From NCBI RefSeq assembly GCF_030253575.1, contig NC_080564.1, forward strand, positions 6,988,501 to 7,052,500: 64,000 nt of DNA, written 5' to 3'. Below, piece after piece: positions 44,773 to 57,273 of the stretch. The notes under the pieces were generated by a model, which did no database searches, was not told the DNA's origin, and saw nothing but the letters and a program-made list of their open reading frames with translations. Within the stretch, counting starts at the first letter, position 1; each line of letters starts with the position of its first letter. The stretch is from Rhododendron vialii (lineage: Eukaryota; Streptophyta; Magnoliopsida; Ericales; Ericaceae). The translations under genes and the position numbers were made by a program.

Positions 44773-46340
44773 GAGGGCAGCACGCTCGCCCCGCCGCCCC
44801 ATTCTTCTTGTTCTCCTTCCTCCAGGCAGCTCCCCTCTCCCCCTCCTCTACTTTCTCGGGTTCTAAAGATGGTGGAGAATTTTTATAAGAATATGCTCAT
44901 AACTCTCCCATTATTTATGGACTATATAGTGGACCGTCTGAGTTTTCTTTTTTTTAAAAAAAATTTGGATCCAATCAACGAATGATGATGTATTCATAGG
45001 ATTTTTTTAATGTTTTTTTTGAAAAAATTGATGGGCGAAAATAAGCAAAATTAATGCTCTCTCCGCACATGTTTGTTAGTCCGTTTTGGAGATTTCCACT
45101 TTAACCCCTATCCTTTGTATAGCTTCCAAGATATTACTCGTCTCAATCATGTTTTTCCATATCCTGATTGGATTTGGATTGTTGCTTTCTGTTTTTGACT
45201 TGAAAAAGAAGTGAGTGTTCTTTGTTATTCAAATTACTATTAAAACGAACAATATAAATAGACCAAGATCCAATTCCAAACCAGGTAAGAAAGACAGAAA
45301 CATCTCACAACCTTGGAAACTAGCAGGAGTAATTTCGGTTCGGTGTAAAATATACAGCCGATCAGTTCGGTCCAGCAAAAATTCCAAGAAATCGAGACCG
45401 ATCGGTCCCCAAAAATTTGTATAACTCTAAGGTATGTACTTATAACTTATAAGCATATGATATGATACCTATCATGATTGCTTTGAATAAATTTATGTTT
45501 TAAATTTTAAAGTCATCTATTTTTTAATTGGCGCCATTCTCCATCCCTTCGCAAAATAGAGCATTACAATTTTTAATAATGATTAATGGCAAACAGGATT
45601 GCTTTTGATTTTATAATTTACTGTAATATTCGAAGACAACGTATAATAGAGCTGTAAACGAACCGAATCGAGCCGAACCCTGTTAAGTTCAGCTCGGGTT
45701 CGTTAAGGTATGAGTTCGGCTCGAGTTCGATTCAAGGCTGAACAACTTGGCTCGAGTTCGGCTCGTTAAAAATTTTCAAGGCTCGGGTTCGGCTCGGTTG
45801 GGTTTGTTAAGGGAATAGTCTGGCTCAAGTTCGGCTCGGGTTCGATTCGAACTTAAACATCTTGGCTCGAGTTTGGCTCGTTAAACTCAAATGAATCAAG
45901 CTGAGCCAAATTTAAACTCGAATTGAGCTCGTCAAGACTCAGGTTTGGTTCGGTTCGGTTCAGCTCATTAAACTCAAGCGAACCCAAACTCTGTCATTAA
46001 TCGTATAGAATTTGAGAGAAAAATAAGTATTGAATTATATATACAACCTTAAATTTTTTTACATTTACGAATAGACCCCTATTGAATTATTAATTAAATT
46101 TAAGTACAGGTTCGCAAACCTAACCAAACCGAATACCGTTAGGCTCAGGTTCGGCTCATTTACGGAACGAGCCTAGAATTGAGGTTCAGTTTCAGTTCGT
46201 TTAACAGACGAATCGAACTCGAACGAGCTCTTGCCGAGCCGAGCCTCGAACAGTTCGTGAATGACTCAATTCATTTACGGCCCTACCGTAGAAGAATAAA
46301 AGTGACAATTTGATCATTACCAACAAACAAGGGAGTAGAG
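44772..46340. other. Gene-free stretch with GAGTTCGGCTCG-type repeat
   Basis: 45650-46260 consists largely of permutations of GAGTTCGGCTCGGTT and TTCGGCTCG, the same compositional repeat as 11870-12260, probably decayed transposon sequence. No gene. Confidence 0.5.
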
Positions 46341-46399
46341 ATAGATTTGAAATTAACTCAAAAGTATGTGCGCGCGAGGAGAGATAAGGTGAGAGAGAG

Positions 46400-46840
46400 T
46401 AGAGAGAGAGAGGGATGGTGGTTGAGAGTACTACGGAACGAAGTACGGACAGCATTATCCAAACGAGACCAGCCATTGACAAAGATTCTTCTTTTACGAG
46501 CCCTAGCTGCCCTACGAACCCGGCTGCTTTCCCTCCGAGTCAGGGGGCTCGAACGAAGGAAATGGGGCTCAAGACTCCTAAATTTAGCAGAGTTTCAATT
46601 GTGGAATTACAGCTAAAAAACTTCTCTCCCTTTCTGCTCCAAATCGGACATGGACACGATCCCGGCCTCCTCCCGGCCCCCATAAACACGAATTTTTTTT
46701 CCTTATTCAAATCCCATCCCTTCCACCAAAGCTGACCCTTGATTAATTGCGTTTTCTAGGGTTTCAATTTGAGGCCCTGGAATTCGCTTTGAAAAGGACG
46801 AAAGCAAGTGATTCTGGAGCTCCATGTTCAGCTCAATTGG
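46400..46840 (+). promoter_or_regulatory. Probable 5'UTR exon and promoter region of the PTEN gene
   Basis: The sequence CTTCTCTCCCTTTCTGCTCC ... TTTTCTAGGGTTTCAATTTG has the composition of a plant leader, and ends in CAATTG followed by GTAAAAAATC at about 46841, a plausible donor. The next good acceptor before the PTEN start is TTAACAG at 50386, which would make a 3.5-kb leader intron. This is inferred from sequence features only. The 106-codon frame here (46415-46735) shows no known motif. Confidence 0.5.
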
Positions 46841-46894
46841 TAAAAAATCTTTCCTTTAAGATGATAATGGATTCATGTTTGATGATTGATTTTG

Positions 46895-48975
46895 CATTGT
46901 GGTGCTGATTTTTTGGGCATTGTCATTTTGGGGTGGTGTTGTTCTTGGAGCATTGTTATGTTCATGAATAATGAGCTAAGAGCAAGTCCACACATCGCTA
47001 TTTAGGGTGCCAAAGTCATAACTGAGCAAAATTTGTTTTTTTGGACAAAATCCAAGTTCACCCATTGCCATTTGTTGGTGTCAAAAAATGGCAATATGTA
47101 TATTTGGTGCCAAATTGGCTATTTCCATTTCTCCTACATTATCTAGACCATTTGATTTGCATTGAAAAATGAGACAGAGTTTATCTCAACAGTCTTGATT
47201 TGAAATTGTGCCAAAATAGCTCCAAACTGGTACACACACATCACTATTGTGTTTACTTTTTGACACAATGGTAAGCCAAAAATGGCAAAGTAATTTTGGC
47301 ACGAACGGGTAGACTTGCTTTGAAACGAAAAAGAGGTATTTTGGGAATGAGGTATGCTCAAGGAGGAAAAGTTATTTATTCTTTGTCGTCAAGGATGGAG
47401 CCAGATGGGGGCTAGTAGGGGCTGTAGTGTTCTAAAACTCGGAAATACTCGGTGAGTACTCGGCGAGTACTCGGTACTCGGTGCCTAGCCGAGTAGAGTT
47501 AGGGCTACTTGGTGGGAATTACTCGGCCAGCCGATTACTCGGCATTACTTGGCGAGTACCCGGCGAGTACCGATTACTCGGTAAAACGAGATTACTCGGA
47601 AGTGGGGAGAAAATCGAAAAAAAAACTGAAAAAATGGGGTAAAATGCATAATATGTTAAATTTGAAGGGTCGTTAGTGTAATTTCAGTATAGTTTTATAC
47701 TTACCCTAATCGAGTGAACACACTAATCAAGCTACTGCTGCTGTTCGAACCGGCTGCTGCTGTTCCAACGTTGAACTTTGTAATTGACTATTAATTTCGT
47801 ACTTGGTTTCATTTGGTTTGAACGTTAAACTTTGCAATGGACTAGTAATTTTGTACTTAGTTTCATTTGGTTTGAATTATGAACATTGAACTTCTCATTA
47901 TGCATTATGAAAATCATTTGGGGAACATATAAAATAAAAAATCCAAGTAATTTCTACTCGCCGAGTAATCACCGAGTAATCGCCGAGTACTCGGCCTACA
48001 AGGTACAAGGTGGCCGGCCGAGCGAGTACCGAGTACCGAGTTTTAGAACATTGAGGGGCTGTCCCCCTACAATTTTAAGAAACCCAACTTTCTGTTTGAC
48101 GGTTCAATCTTTTAGTAAATTAAGGAATGTCATTCATTGGCAGGGAAAGTTGTCCAGTGCTTGGAAGTTTTTGACTTTTTGTTGGGTTGAATTCGATGAA
48201 CATTAAGTTTTTGTACAATAGGTTTTTTGATTTTGTGATTCTAACTGTTTCCGTAGTTTTATATACTATAATTAGTACATATGATTGTTTCTAGTAGTCA
48301 CATGAAACAGAAAAGGGAGAAATTGAGAAATAGAGTATAGTTATGTGGTGTTGATTTTTTGGGCATTGTCGTTTTTGGGTGTTATTGTTCTCGGAGCATT
48401 GATATGTTCACGAGCTATGAGTAAGTCCACTCCTGTAATTTAGGATACCAAAGTCATCATTGGACTTCAGTTTTTTGTGTGTGTGTGTGTGCAAAAAATC
48501 TATGTCCACCCATTACAATTTTGATGTCTAGAATGGGAAAAAAAGAAAAAAAAAGGTGCCAAATTGGCTATTGCCGTTTCTCCACGTTATCGAAGCCATT
48601 TGATCTGTATGGACAAACGAGACAAGTTTAATTTAATGATCTAGATTTGAGATTGTGCCAAAATGGCATCAAACCGGTGCAGCAGCATTGTTACTTTATG
48701 ACGTTTTGACACTGTAGTGGGTCATTTTGGCGTAAGTAGGTAGGCTTGCTCTAAAAGGGAAAATAGGTATGATGGGAATGAGGTGTGCACAAGATGGGAA
48801 ATTTATTTATCCTTTATTGATTCAATCTTATTGTAAAATGAAGGAAGGGCGTTTATTGGTCGGGAATATTGTCTAGTGCTTGGATGTTTTTGTGGGTTTG
48901 AATTCAATGAACAATAGGTTTTTGTCTCATAGATTTGTTTGAGTGTGCGGTTCTAACTGTTTCTGGTGTTTTATA
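46895..48975. repeat. Direct duplication in the PTEN leader intron
   Basis: 46895-48265 and 48340-48975 are two copies of one segment: TGATTTTTTGGGCATTGTC, GGAGCATTG, GGTGCCAAATTGGCTATT, GATTGTGCCAAAATGGC-type text, GGGAATGAGGT and TAGTGCTTGG-like text follow in the same order. Copy 1 is longer because a MITE (47426-48053) is inserted into it. Each copy contains an AGAGCAAGTCCAC...TAGACTTGCT inverted-repeat segment that may itself be a MITE. Confidence 0.8.
47426..48053. mobile_element. Mutator-type MITE rich in ACTCGG repeats, 9-bp target duplication
   Basis: Termini AGTGTTCTAAAACTCGG and CCGAGTTTTAGAACATTG are inverted repeats. AGGGGCTGT (47417-47425) is repeated exactly at 48054-48062. 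Both subterminal regions are arrays of ACTCGG / CCGAGT units (for example GAGTACTCGGCGAGTACTCG), a type of repeat often bound by the element's transposase. Internal DNA is non-coding. Confidence 0.87.
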
Positions 48976-50403
48976 AATTTGTTTGAAACAAATTGTGTAG
49001 GACTGCACAATTGGTACAATTTTGTTCTTCCTTAAATTCCTTTCAACAAAAAAAGCAGAAAGAAAGATGGATTGTGTATTGTGACAATAATGTGGGGTGT
49101 GCCTTTTGTTTCACGGGTTCCATATAGTTATTGGCTATTCACATGTATTTGGATTGGGGCTGGGGAATCATGGATCCACTAGGATTCCAAAATGTGTAGG
49201 GTTTAAATAATTGTGCGAGCTAGAATTTCTTGGGTTTGCCTAGGAATTGGGAAGATGTGGGAGTTGTAGGCATGCAAAACAAAGAGGAGTAGCTTGGAGA
49301 GAGAAGGGAGTGGGTTTGTTTCACTAATGATGTGGTGGTATTTTTTTTCTCACTTATGGACGTAGGTAGGAGTCGGACAATATGTGTGAAAGTCTGTAAA
49401 CAGTTTGTATATTTTCTCTTTGATTGGTGTGGTGTGCTTCCACTCATGTTTGTGTAACTGCAATATCCCAAAGAATAATGACTTCACGAGTTTATAGCTC
49501 TTGATTTCGATGAAGACAATAGATGCACTAAACTTTACATGGCTGGCAACTTAACGTGAATGAAATGCGGTTAAGATGCTTCTTAATTGACATGTTTTGC
49601 TTTATTAGGCTTCCTCATTTGTTGCAGTGTAATATTAGCATTGATTTCGTGCTTAAAGGCATTAGAGAAGCAAACCAACTTATTTAGGTAGTTCTATTTG
49701 CTGTTTGCTCTAGGCATTCAAGCCTTATTAATCACTTTTAGAGGGCGAAAACTCTAAAACTAGGGCCCCTTTTGGCCCTAGTATTCACTGCACAGAAGCT
49801 TTGCCAGGTCTGAATTAAGGGACGATCCCGCCGTCAGCTACTAGGAAGCAGTGGCTGAAGCATAAACGGCGGATCAGGTGCCATATTTAGATAGAGAAAG
49901 TTCCTAGTGAACCCGAATTAGGCCATGGACTTGGATTGACCAATAAAGTGAATTTTCCGTTGACTTTGTACTTGGAAAACAATCAGAGAAGTTATCCAGT
50001 CAGCACAGAGTAAATAACCAAAGCTTTATTTGCTCGCACCATCTGTTGCTGCGGCATGTTAAAGAGAAGGTCAAAAGATGATGCCAATAGCTCAGTCTGC
50101 CAGAATTGACAATGCCCTTGCTGCCTCAACCTGTATCCCATAGTTAGGATCGTTGTACTGCAACTGCATGTATCCATTTTGCCTATACTTGTCTGATCCC
50201 ATAGTTAAACTTAAATAAATCCATATCCATTATCAGAACTTGTTAAGTTGGAGAACTATAACACACAAATTTACTTCACTTGTCCAAATCTTTTTTTTTT
50301 CTCTTTTTCTTTTTGCTTGAAAGAGCTACCATCATTTTTCGCTAATCTAAAGGTGTCTCTCTTTTTTTGATCATTATTGTTAACAGCCACTTTATTCAAC
50401 CTA

Positions 50404-53400
50404 ATGGGCTTCAAATTTTCAAAACTGGGGCCAGGGAAGGCTGAAAACCTGACTTTACTCCATGTCCAACATCAGTTTTTTAGTTATCTCTCCAGAAGTT
50501 TCTTTCGGAACTTGGTATCGAAGCAAAGGAGGCGAATGCTCGTTGGTGGTTATGATCTTGACATGTCATATATAACAGATCGTTTATTGGCTATGTCATT
50601 TCCTGCGGAGCGTATGCGGGCAGTGTATCGTAATCCACTCTGGCAGGTGAAATCTGTACTTGATATGAGACATCAGGGTCACTATAAGGTGTGTGTTTTT
50701 TTTGGCCAATGCCCTATCATGAAGATTTTTATCTTTTTTCCTTAGATATCTTTTGTTAGTAGTTCTATAACTGTAGATTCTACAAAGTGAAAATATATGT
50801 CTTCTGCAACAACAAATCCTTGGAATGGGTAAAATAGAAACGGAGTTCATGCTTTTGCCTTTCCTAGTTTACGAAATTTCCCAGCTGGTTAAGAAGTTGA
50901 ATTGATAAGCCTGCTATTACAGTTCCAAGATCACTTGTGGGCTTGAAGCTCTTGTGAGTTGTGATTTGTAGTTAAGACTGCTTTATATGTGGTGTGCTCC
51001 TCTTATCTTGATATACAAGCGAATGTCTTTAGAGCTGTTGCGACGAACATCTTTCCTGGTTTGATATGACCACCTTCAGAGTATACATCTATAACTAGAG
51101 ATAGATGCATATGCATCTACGATATTGTTTAGGATTTATAAAGCAAGTGTATGGTAGATCATGAACTATCGCTCATTTAATTAATCTGTTTTTGTCAAGA
51201 AAAATTTTGTGCTCTAGACAGCGGGTTAAGAAAGAGGAGAATTTCATCTTCTAGCATTAGTTCATTGCACCATTAATATAACTCTTTGTTAAAAGTAATG
51301 GAGCAAACATCTTTCTATTTTTTTTAACATATATATGAGATTGTTCTCAAGACTATTGTCCAATTGTTTCCTTATATTTTTAAGGTTTTATTTCTTTTGC
51401 ATTGTCCTTTCAGATATTTTCACTATGCCCAACCTTGATACCTGTACAAAACTATCTCTCTCTCTCTCTCTCTCAACAAGATTCTAATTTGGTCCTTTAT
51501 AGGTGTACAACTTGTGCATAGAAGAAGCTTATGATCCATCACATTTTCATGGACGTGTGGAGAGGTTTCCAATGGATGACAACCATGTCCCACCTCTCGA
51601 AATGATCAAGAACTTTTGTGAAAGTGTGTATTCGTGGCTTTCGAGCGATCCAAAAAACATTGCAGTTGTGCACTGCATGGTATGACTAGAAAACTTTGTG
51701 CATCATTATCTTGTTTTCCGTTGAATGCTTCTTTATGACTCAATTGCAACATGCTTTTGGTTGGTGACATCTATTCAATCACCTGTTTTGCTCATTTTTG
51801 TACCATTCTGCTTGAATAGGATCAGTCAGCTTACAATTTAGTCATACTGTTTTAACCATACTTAATACAGACACATGCAGCTTGGATTGATTTTTTTGGA
51901 TATGGAGTTATTGGTTTTGGGTTAGTCAGTTACTCAGTTGCAATAGAAGCTTGATGATTCGTGATTTTCTGACACTGTGTTGTGACTTCTGCTACTCATT
52001 TGTGCCTTCGGTGCTGTGATTCATGATTTGTTGATACTGAAGTCCTAACATATGCCTTCGCTCACTTGTGCCTTCTGCAATCTCAATCAGCTCAGTTCCT
52101 GACACTAATATTTCTGTGTCGGAAGATAGCAATATTGAGTTTGATTTCTTTGTGGCAGCTCTTTCATTCTACAAACCGTTGCATACTAAAATGGGCTCTA
52201 CATGGGTGTCTGTGATTTCTGTAAAGGCATGTCATTTGGATGTCCATTTATGAACTCATCCACATGGACATCATGTATTCATAAAAGCTGAAGGTTAAAG
52301 CATTTGTGGTGCACTAACAATTTTTCCCTGTTCATTTATACCCAAATTTGGCTCATGTTTTGGTGCATCATATTTAAAATTTGCAGGCAGGAAAAGGTCG
52401 GACGGGCATGATGGTGTGTGCTTACCTTGTTTATAGTGGTATGTCAGTAAAGGAGGCTCTTCAAGTGTATGCGCAGAAACGGACCACCAATAATGAGGGA
52501 GTAAGTCATACTAGTTCAACATGGGATGTTATGTAGGACCTCCTGAAATTCATGGACACTGAAATTTAACTTTGAAATTGCAGATTTAATATCCCAAACA
52601 GGGTCCCAAAAAAACTCAGATTGACAAGCAAAGTTTGCATTAATGAAACTGAAGGGTTATCATTGGTTTTTTCCTGTTGTAATAGTTGGCACAAATGTTT
52701 TTAGCAAATAGATCACATTACCCCACAAAAAGGTGCATGCGTTTATGCATAGGAAATCTGACAATGGTTAGCATAGGGTTTGAATAGACATGAAAAAATC
52801 GCTGGTTGAATATTATTTTACCCACAACATGAATAATTCTTTTCTCTCTAAGATGCTCTCAAGCTTGAAGTTCAAAACTTTGCTTGTTATTCCTATTATT
52901 ACCTCCCGCCAATCGCCTCCCGGAACCAAAATAACCATTCTTTGGGCACTAGGTCGGGTCAGTGCCCGGTGCTGTTAACTTAATTTTGAACTATTCCAAA
53001 GGATAGGATGGATCCGCCATTGCCAGTCTTGATTTTTCTTCTTGTGAGTATACAGTAGGAACATTGATCTGCATGTATTAACAGGTCTCAATCCCAAGCC
53101 AATGTCGCTACGTTGGGTACTGGGAGAATTTACTTTGTTTTCCTAAGGGAGTTGGCCCTCCAGATGTGAACTTGCCTCAACCATGTAGGAGAGAATTGCT
53201 TCGAATTCGACTTTATGACACGGTTAACATTGGTTCTGTTTTCTTTGTGGTCTCAGAGTTGCAAGAGGTTAGCCCTTCACACACTTCAAGTTAGAAAACA
53301 ATATGCTTCACCATGTTACTTTGGTTTGTTGTTGTTTGTATATGTTACCATGAATATATGTTCCTCTCGCTAGACTTGTATATATTTTTCTGATGTGAGG

Positions 53401-56192
53401 CATTTTATCACTCATGAGGCGAGGTGTAAGCCTCAAGGCGTTGAGGCATAAGCATTTACAATTTATATTTTGAGTATAATAATTGCATGAAGTATTAAAG
53501 ATTATGTTAACAATGCTAAGTACAACATTTATAAATAATCTGCTGGCCCAATTTTTATGAGAAAAGACATACCCAAATAGGTACTCTCTCACTTCAAGCA
53601 AAGATTGATAGGTTGAGAGAGAGGATGAGAGTATGAAGATCTATTGGCCATCTGTCTGAAAAGCGTACGCCTCACTTGAAGTATGTAAAAATGAGGAAAA
53701 GGCACACCTTGTGCGTAGCCCCAGAAACAAGGCATAGGCTTTTGGAGGGTAAGGCACAAAGCTCAACGTAGTCTTTGAAAACATTGAAGTTCATTACAAT
53801 ACCCACTTCAATTTATTGTTTGCCAGTGCTTTGATGTCATCAGTCTTCTCTTTATTACAACTAGTTTCCCTTAAGTTGTATTTGGATCAAGGATTTGGGT
53901 AAGCAATAAGAAAAAGAAAAAGAAGGGGAATGATATACTCCCTCCGTCCCATAAAGTTAGTCCTCTACGAAACTACGTGCAAATTTTAGGCTTAAAAATA
54001 ATGTACTTACCAAAATAATTTTTTGTGCAATGTGGATCTTGTTTAATAGATCTCGATGAGATCTTTTGAATAATGCAAAAAATCAAAAAATTATTTTAGT
54101 AAATATATTATTTTTAAGTTCAAAAATTACACGTAGATTAGTAGGGGACCAACTTTATGGGACGGAAGGAGTAGTTGAATCATCTAACGCTTAGATCTTG
54201 TAACTTTGCTATTTCCTTTTCCTTAGCCAAATCCTTGATGGCTAGTTGTCTGGGAAGGATTTTCTTGCTATTTCTTTCATTCTCTACTCCTATAATTTTA
54301 CTCTACCCATTTTCTTGTTTAATTTCCAGGCAGATAGCTTGAAATGACTTGTGATAACTGACTCTAGTCAGTTGTCTTCCTTCAGAATAGTTTGTGAATT
54401 TGTGCTTTGATTGTTAAGGAAATATAGTCCCACATTGCTTGGGAGTGGAATGGGTGATCACTTAATAATATGAGGGACCTCTCCACTCATTACCAATTGG
54501 TTTTGAGATGGATATAAAGTTTCCACATTGACAATTTGAATTTGATTATATTATCAATTATGATTGGATGTCCCTCATGTTTTTTTTTTAATCGGCATTG
54601 GATTCGCTCATGTTCATTGTAAACAGGTTCCTGGTGAGCGATATTATCCACCTGTGGAAGTGTTCAAAGGCTGTTGCAGACAAGTTAAAAAAGGTTATCC
54701 TAGAACAAATAGTCAACGGTATTATCTCTCATATATCGATCGAGATGGTTGTGAGAATCAATCGGCAACAGTAGAACCTCATCTGGTAGCCCAAATGGAC
54801 ACAGAGAGTCCTGTACTCTACCAGAAAACCTGCCTTGACTATAATTTTGAAAAACCAGTAAAAGTAAGTGATGCTTCATATACTGTATATGTCCTCTTTA
54901 TAAGTCAATGCTTATGTTTCATTAATTTCAGAATAAGGTGGTGTAACATTTGAAAAAGTAAGGAAACGAACGTCTTTACAAAACTGGGCAAGAACTTCTG
55001 ATACAAGTTAATTAACCTAAAAATGAGCTTTGTGCATCATTCTGGACTATTTAATTTAGTATTGGTTTGTATCAATGTTATATATCCTTCATGAGAAAGT
55101 TATGCAGAATTTGGCTACATTTCAATGAGCTTCTTTCGCAAATATCAAGATTGTGTGACATGTACAAAGCCTTGTGAATGCATTAGATAAGATAATGCCA
55201 GGTACATAAGCAAGCCATTTTCTTTTCGACAGGTTACTGGAGATGTGCGTGTCATATTGTATGAAAAGATGATTGGAGGGCGTCTCTTCTATGCTTGCTT
55301 CAATACGGCTTTCATTAAAAACAGCTTATTACAGGTATTGTAATAGTTCCTGTTGGCGAGTTTTTATTTCGTTATGTTCATCTACCTAAAACAAGGGACC
55401 GAAAGTTTCGCAAGGAAGACTCGGTCACTTAGGATCGAAAAGTGATTACAAATTTACTTATGTTGTCCATCTCTGCTTGGTTGGATAAGATTTCCCACCT
55501 GGCCTGAAAGATAAATCGGAGCAAAAAAGTTAAAACTTTAGTATGTGAATTGTTTTCAGGAATATCTCCATATTTTGCTGTAGGCATCAAGAATTTTTTT
55601 TTGTAATATGCTCTAGGCTAACCCAAAATTTAATAAACTTATATAATTAATGTCCACCAAACTTGTAAAAAAATATGTAAACATTCAAAAATAAACAGAA
55701 GAAAAGTACAAAAAAACGTACACTATTGAAGTTGCGTGCCCTAAGTTGTTTTAGAGAGTATAAATTATTTATTATTAAATCTGAGTTTATATCTTCAACA
55801 AGTTCTTTTTCAATGAAGATAATCATATAGGATGGATTGAGCTACAAAAAGAAAATGAGGTGGGCTAGAATTTTACATAAATTTTTTTTTTTTAAAGTTT
55901 ACCTGGGCTTGAGCCCACCCCACTTTGTATGTACTTCCGCCATTGATCAGGCTTTTATGTAAATATTACCTGGTGACCGATAACGAACCCGTGTTTTGAT
56001 TCCATTCGATACATCTTGTGTTCATTTTCCCTCGCAACCTTGCAGTTTTCTGTTGGAGACTTGGATAAAGTTGGGAAGAAGGGAAAGTCAATATGCGGCC
56101 CTGCATTTTGCTTGGAGTTGCTTTTTGGTCCTGCGAATTCAGACTGTTTGTTCTCTGCTTCTTGCGATGATGGTTATTCTAGCGATGATTAA
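50404..56192 (+). CDS. PTEN-type phosphatidylinositol-3,4,5-trisphosphate 3-phosphatase
   Basis: Seven coding exons, 50404-50688, 51503-51679, 52387-52500, 53085-53267, 54627-54863, 55233-55334, 56046-56192, all phase-0 junctions, give 414 aa. The N-terminal KQRRRMLVGG basic stretch (PIP2-binding type) precedes a dual-specificity phosphatase domain whose signature H152-C153-M-A-G-K-G-R159-T-G matches the PTEN P-loop HCxAGKGRTG; C153 is the nucleophile and R159 binds phosphate. DNHVPP supplies the WPD-loop aspartate. A C2 membrane-binding domain follows (about 200-395: RLYDTVNIGSVFFVVSELQE, CCRQVKKGYPR, MDTESPVLYQKTCLDYNF, LELLFGP). It ends in an acidic tail DDGYSSDD. Plant PTENs dephosphorylate 3-phosphoinositides and affect autophagy, pollen and stress. 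The start MGFKFSKLGPGK, like plant PTEN1, avoids the long N-terminal extension of PTEN2. Intact. Confidence 0.95.
53390..53790. repeat. AGGCGAGG-type dispersed repeat in a PTEN intron
   Basis: ATGAGGCGAGGTGTAAGCCTC and, at the other end, GCACACCTTGTGCGTAGCC and GGCATAGGC resemble a common plant repeat with GGCGAGGC motifs. Class not determined. Confidence 0.4.
53938..54171. mobile_element. Stowaway MITE in a PTEN intron
   Basis: CTCCCTCCGTCCCATAAAGT at the left and ACTTTATGGGACGGAAGGAG at the right are perfect-looking Stowaway termini, flanked by TA on both sides. Inner arms TACGTGCAAATTTTAGGC / TTCAAAAATTACACGTAG also pair. Of the three Stowaway-like copies in the window this is the best preserved. 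Confidence 0.93.
54415..54540 (+). repeat. Dispersed repeat in a PTEN intron, related to 485-610
   Basis: Begins AGTCCCACATTGCTTGGG and continues ATGAGGGACCTCTCCACTC, ATTACCAATTGG and GTTTCCACATTG. It is the second copy of the repeat seen in reverse orientation within the DUF1336 gene. Confidence 0.55.
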
Positions 56193-56314
56193 GCTTTGAA
56201 GAGTTTTTTGTTCACATCACTATCTTTTTTTTCAGTAGGTGGTGTATTGACGATTTCTTAGTTTTACAACCGGTGCTTTTTATTCCTATTTTGCCATATA
56301 TTTTTTCGTTGGCA

Positions 56315-56850
56315 AGAAGTCAATAGGAATAACAAGTGAAATATTGTGTTTAGAATTCGAGAGCATATGAAAAAAAATATACTGTACTACACAAATGAAG
56401 AAATAGTTTCTCTTGGGCTTCTTTCACAAGAGTATCTCTCTCCCTCTCTGTTGCAAATGAAGACTCATCCCATTTTATAATCATTAATTTCCTCAATAGA
56501 TGGCTATGATCATATGTATCCAATGGCTCTTATTCACCTTTTGAAATTCATCTAGCATATATGCTTACTTCTTCATGCTCTCATCAGGAAGTCAACAGGA
56601 ATAACAAGTGAAATATTGTGTTTAGAATTGGAGAGCATATGATAAAAAAATAAAAAAATATACTGTACTACACAAATGAAGAAATAGTCTCTCTCTTGGG
56701 CTTCTTTCACAAGATTCTCACTCCCTCTGCAAATGAAGACTCATCCCTATTCATTCATTTCCTCAATGGATGGCTATGATCATATGTATCCAATGGCTCT
56801 TATTCACCTTTTGAAATTCTTCTAGCATATATGCTTACTTCTTCATGCCT
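56315..56850. repeat. Two-copy tandem duplication, unit about 273 bp, behind the PTEN gene
   Basis: GAAGTCAATAGGAATAACAA (56315) recurs as GAAGTCAACAGGAATAACAA (56588); both units continue through CTGTACTACACAAATGAAG, GGCTATGATCATATGTATCC and TGCTTACTTCTTCATGC. Differences are small indels. Confidence 0.9.
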
Positions 56851-56962
56851 CTTCAACATTCTAAAACTCTCTTTATATATCCCAATCCAAAATTCTCTCG
56901 ACACGATCCCCACCTCGTGCTCTCTCTCCCTCTCTCCACCCTAGGGCTCATGTCTCGATCTT

Positions 56963-57165
56963 CCGCCATTGTGACAACTCAGTCTCCATCAATCGCAATG
57001 GAAGTCCGCCACTGTGACAACTCAGTCTCCATCGATCGCAATGGAAGTAGTAGTAATGAACAAGGTCTCAATCTTCCGCCGCTGTGACAACTCAGTCATC
57101 GATCGCAATGGAAGTCCGCTGCTATGACAACTCAGTCTCCATCGATCGCAATGGAAGTAGTAGTA
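56963..57165. repeat. Minisatellite, unit about 43 bp with spacers
   Basis: CCGCCATTGTGACAACTCAG ... CGCAATGGAAGT occurs at 56963 and 57006, and further copies start at 57076 and 57115 separated by GTAGTAATGAACAAGG-type spacers. The repeat keeps a frame with recurring IDRNGS/CDNSVS text, but no conserved domain. Confidence 0.85.
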
Positions 57166-57273
57166 ACGAACGAGGACATGTTGACAAATATATGCTCGCA
57201 CATGGATTACAAAAATCGGTTGTGCTTTCAAGCGGTCCATTGGACTTTCTAGCACATTGGTACATGTTATGGC

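Noticed and set aside
46415-46735. 106-codon plus-strand frame before the PTEN gene
   Set aside because: No motif, composition like a plant 5' leader, and placed where the PTEN leader exon is expected. Better read as UTR.
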